From positions 62,001 to 126,000 of the forward strand of contig NZ_JACJOF010000016.1 in assembly GCF_014695395.1 (NCBI RefSeq): a stretch of DNA of 64,000 nt, written 5' to 3'. A model generated the notes under the pieces. It saw nothing but the letters and a program-made list of their open reading frames with translations. It had not been told where the DNA came from and searched no databases. Each line of letters begins with the position of its first letter. The stretch's first letter is position 1. The position numbers and the translations under genes were made by a program. The stretch comes from Nodosilinea sp. FACHB-131. GTDB taxonomy: Bacteria; Cyanobacteriota; Cyanobacteriia; Phormidesmidales; Phormidesmidaceae. This document shows positions 62,620-64,000 of this stretch, in pieces.

Positions 62620-63914
62620 TAGGCAGTTACCGCCACGGGGCTAGGCTGGGCTTGATAGACCTCGCTTACGAGAGCCCCCAGGCGGGTAGCGGCCTCCGCT
62701 AAATCTTCGCGGCTGGCAGTCAGGCTAATGCGCACACACTGGCGGGTGTGGGGCCAATCTTCGCGCAGACCTGGAAAGAAGGGATTACCCGGTACCACAA
62801 TTACCCCCCGCTGCTTGAGCTGGTCGTACAGGTTTTGGTCAGTAATCGGCAGCTGATCAAACCACAGCCAGGCAAAAATTGCCCCTTCACCGTTGTGCAG
62901 GTACCAGGGCAGGTCGTTGGGCATGGCCTGGTCTAGAGCCGCTGCGAGCACCGCAAATTTGTCTTGGTAGTAGGGGCGAATCACCTGCTCGGCTAGACGG
63001 GCCAGCTCGCCGGAGGCAATGGCTCGAGCGGCGATCGCCTGCCCGTAGCGCGACGAGTGAATGCAAAAATTCGTCTGAAAACACTCCAGCACGTTGATAA
63101 TTGCCGGATCGCCGATCGCTACCCCCAACCGCTCACCCGGCAGCCCGGCCTTCGACAGACTCATGCAGTGGAGAATATTGTCTCCAAACACCGGCTCCAT
63201 GTCAGTAAAATTGAGCGCTGGGTAGGGGGGCGCGTAGGCCGAATCGACCAGCACCGGCACGTCGTGGGTCGCGGCCAAGCTGGCGATGTGCCGCACATCC
63301 TCACCACTCAAGACATTGCCCGTAGGGTTGCAGGGGCGCGAAAACAGCACAAACCCGGTGTCGGCGGTAATGCTGAGCTGGCTAAAGTCGGGCCGGTAGC
63401 GGAAGCGGTGAGCTGCCTCATCTACATCAATCGTGGGCCGGTAGGCACGTACCGCCTCGGGCACCAGCGAAATGCCGCCGTAGCCGGTGTAGTCGGGGCT
63501 GAGGGGCAGCACAATGTCTTTCATGCGCCCAGTGGTGTGGTAGCCGCCAAACGCGTTGGCCGCCAAAAAGTAAAGCGCCTGGCTGCCGGGGGTGATGAGA
63601 ATGTGGCGATCGCTCAACTCCAGCCCGTAGCGCTGGTTAAAGTCATTCTTGATGGCCTCAATCAAAGGCTCATAGCCCTGACTGGTGCCGTAGCGACACA
63701 CCACATTGCCATACTCTGGACTGGCCAACAGCTCCTGAGTGCAGTCGCGCCAAAGCTGCTCAATCTCGGGCAAAATCACTGGGTTGCCGGCGCTGAGATT
63801 GATGAAATGCTGGCCCTCACCCGCACGCAGCGTCTCGATAATGTCTTTCATAATGGCGCGCACGCCGGTGAGGTGAGACATTTCCTCGCCAAAGCGGGTG
63901 AGTTTAGGGGTCAT
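62619..63914 (-). CDS. avtA: Valine-pyruvate transaminase
   Basis: Class I/II aminotransferase of 431 residues making valine (or alanine) from 2-oxoisovalerate and pyruvate. The family's unusual N-terminus reads [21 protein letters not shown], the PLP-binding region includes [17 protein letters not shown] and [14 protein letters not shown], and the PLP lysine is in [14 protein letters not shown] near residue 250. The C-terminal [18 protein letters not shown] is conserved. It precedes rimM in an overlapping pair. The pairing with rimM is common enough to be plausible but not functional. Confidence 0.9.
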   Translation of the reverse strand: MTPKLTRFGEEMSHLTGVRAIMKDIIETLRAGEGQHFINLSAGNPVILPEIEQLWRDCTQELLASPEYGNVVCRYGTSQGYEPLIEAIKNDFNQRYGLELSDRHILITPGSQALYFLAANAFGGYHTTGRMKDIVLPLSPDYTGYGGISLVPEAVRAYRPTIDVDEAAHRFRYRPDFSQLSITADTGFVLFSRPCNPTGNVLSGEDVRHIASLAATHDVPVLVDSAYAPPYPALNFTDMEPVFGDNILHCMSLSKAGLPGERLGVAIGDPAIINVLECFQTNFCIHSSRYGQAIAARAIASGELARLAEQVIRPYYQDKFAVLAAALDQAMPNDLPWYLHNGEGAIFAWLWFDQLPITDQNLYDQLKQRGVIVVPGNPFFPGLREDWPHTRQCVRISLTASREDLAEAATRLGALVSEVYQAQPSPVAVTA

Positions 63915-64000
63915 AGGGAGTGAGGGGTGAGAGGTGGATGGGTGAGGGGTGGATGGGTGCCCTGGGTGTAGTTCGTTCTACTGCTCTACTAAAGATAGTG
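63915..64000. repeat. G-rich low-complexity region at the window edge
   Basis: Repeated GTGAGGGGTGGATGGGTG units (about 63930-63960), matching the complement of the 10740-10796 tract, upstream of avtA. Any gene beyond 64000 cannot be seen. Confidence 0.55.

Noticed and set aside
1-64000. CRISPR arrays, tRNA, rRNA, integrase or transposase genes
   Set aside because: Scanning gaps and gene products showed no direct-repeat arrays, cloverleaf-like sequence or transposase motifs.

Overview
The window is chromosomal DNA from a cyanobacterium. The octamer GCGATCGC and its core CGATCG recur throughout, inside genes and between them, as cyanobacterial HIP1 sites do. Many proteins belong to families typical of cyanobacteria: the DUF3153 lipoprotein, the TIGR02652-like protein, LapA/DUF1049, RemA/DUF370, the GT8-like tandem paralogs, DUF4912 repeats, and the TPR and FHA proteins. 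I cannot place it to genus from sequence alone; filamentous Leptolyngbya/Nodosilinea-like lineages would fit. No rRNA, tRNA, CRISPR array, complete insertion sequence or prophage was seen. Most of the region is ordinary housekeeping and accessory chromosome.

Layout. 1-1659: an ABC-2 exporter (ATPase plus a permease cut by the window edge). 1900-4002: ctaA-ctaB, heme A synthesis for cytochrome oxidase. 4520-8910: small conserved proteins, two alpha/beta hydrolases, prxQ-nudix and an SDR oxidoreductase. 9176-13076: a BMP-type nucleoside importer (binding protein and two permeases, no ATPase in the cluster). 13361-17402: a sugar-nucleotide pyrophosphorylase, ScpA, LapA and a DUF3153 lipoprotein. 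17531-20338: a Ca2+-type P-ATPase. 20339-21838: an AT-rich patch with a T5orf172 (GIY-YIG) gene and a multiply frameshifted phosphatase remnant. 21839-23510: ureA, an S41 peptidase and ureB as one tight operon without ureC. 23737-29463: pgl, FHA, metK, sufE, remA-like and rqcH. 29520-34250: MidA-like methyltransferase, YyaL-like thioredoxin protein, a decayed HigBA locus and endonuclease V. 34283-42053: a glycan cluster on the minus strand, with five glycosyltransferases around an ABC exporter. 42299-50764: Ski2-like helicase, a small beta-barrel protein, gloA, slipin, an archaeal-type pheT, dps. 50794-53923: a degenerate AAA ATPase, a VOC protein, a TIGR02652-like protein and a gamma carbonic anhydrase. 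54000-57251: an intact HigBA module overlapping a TPR gene, then TetR / 75-aa protein / GNAT. 57423-63914: DUF937, a PstS-like/DUF4912 fusion, a zinc metallopeptidase and avtA-rimM.

The most unusual points are these. A cytoplasmic S41 peptidase is translationally coupled inside the ureA-ureB operon. The phenylalanyl-tRNA synthetase beta subunit is of the archaeal/eukaryotic type. MetK is of the proteobacterial type. The AAA ATPase has lost its Walker B acids but kept Walker A. An ABC exporter ends in a segment resembling a histidine-kinase dimerisation domain without its histidine. One periplasmic-binding domain is fused to three DUF4912 domains. Of two HigBA modules, one has a toxin broken by a single extra base in a short homopolymer. 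Purine-rich G/A repeats fill many short intergenic gaps, and several apparent N-terminal extensions are only translations of them.
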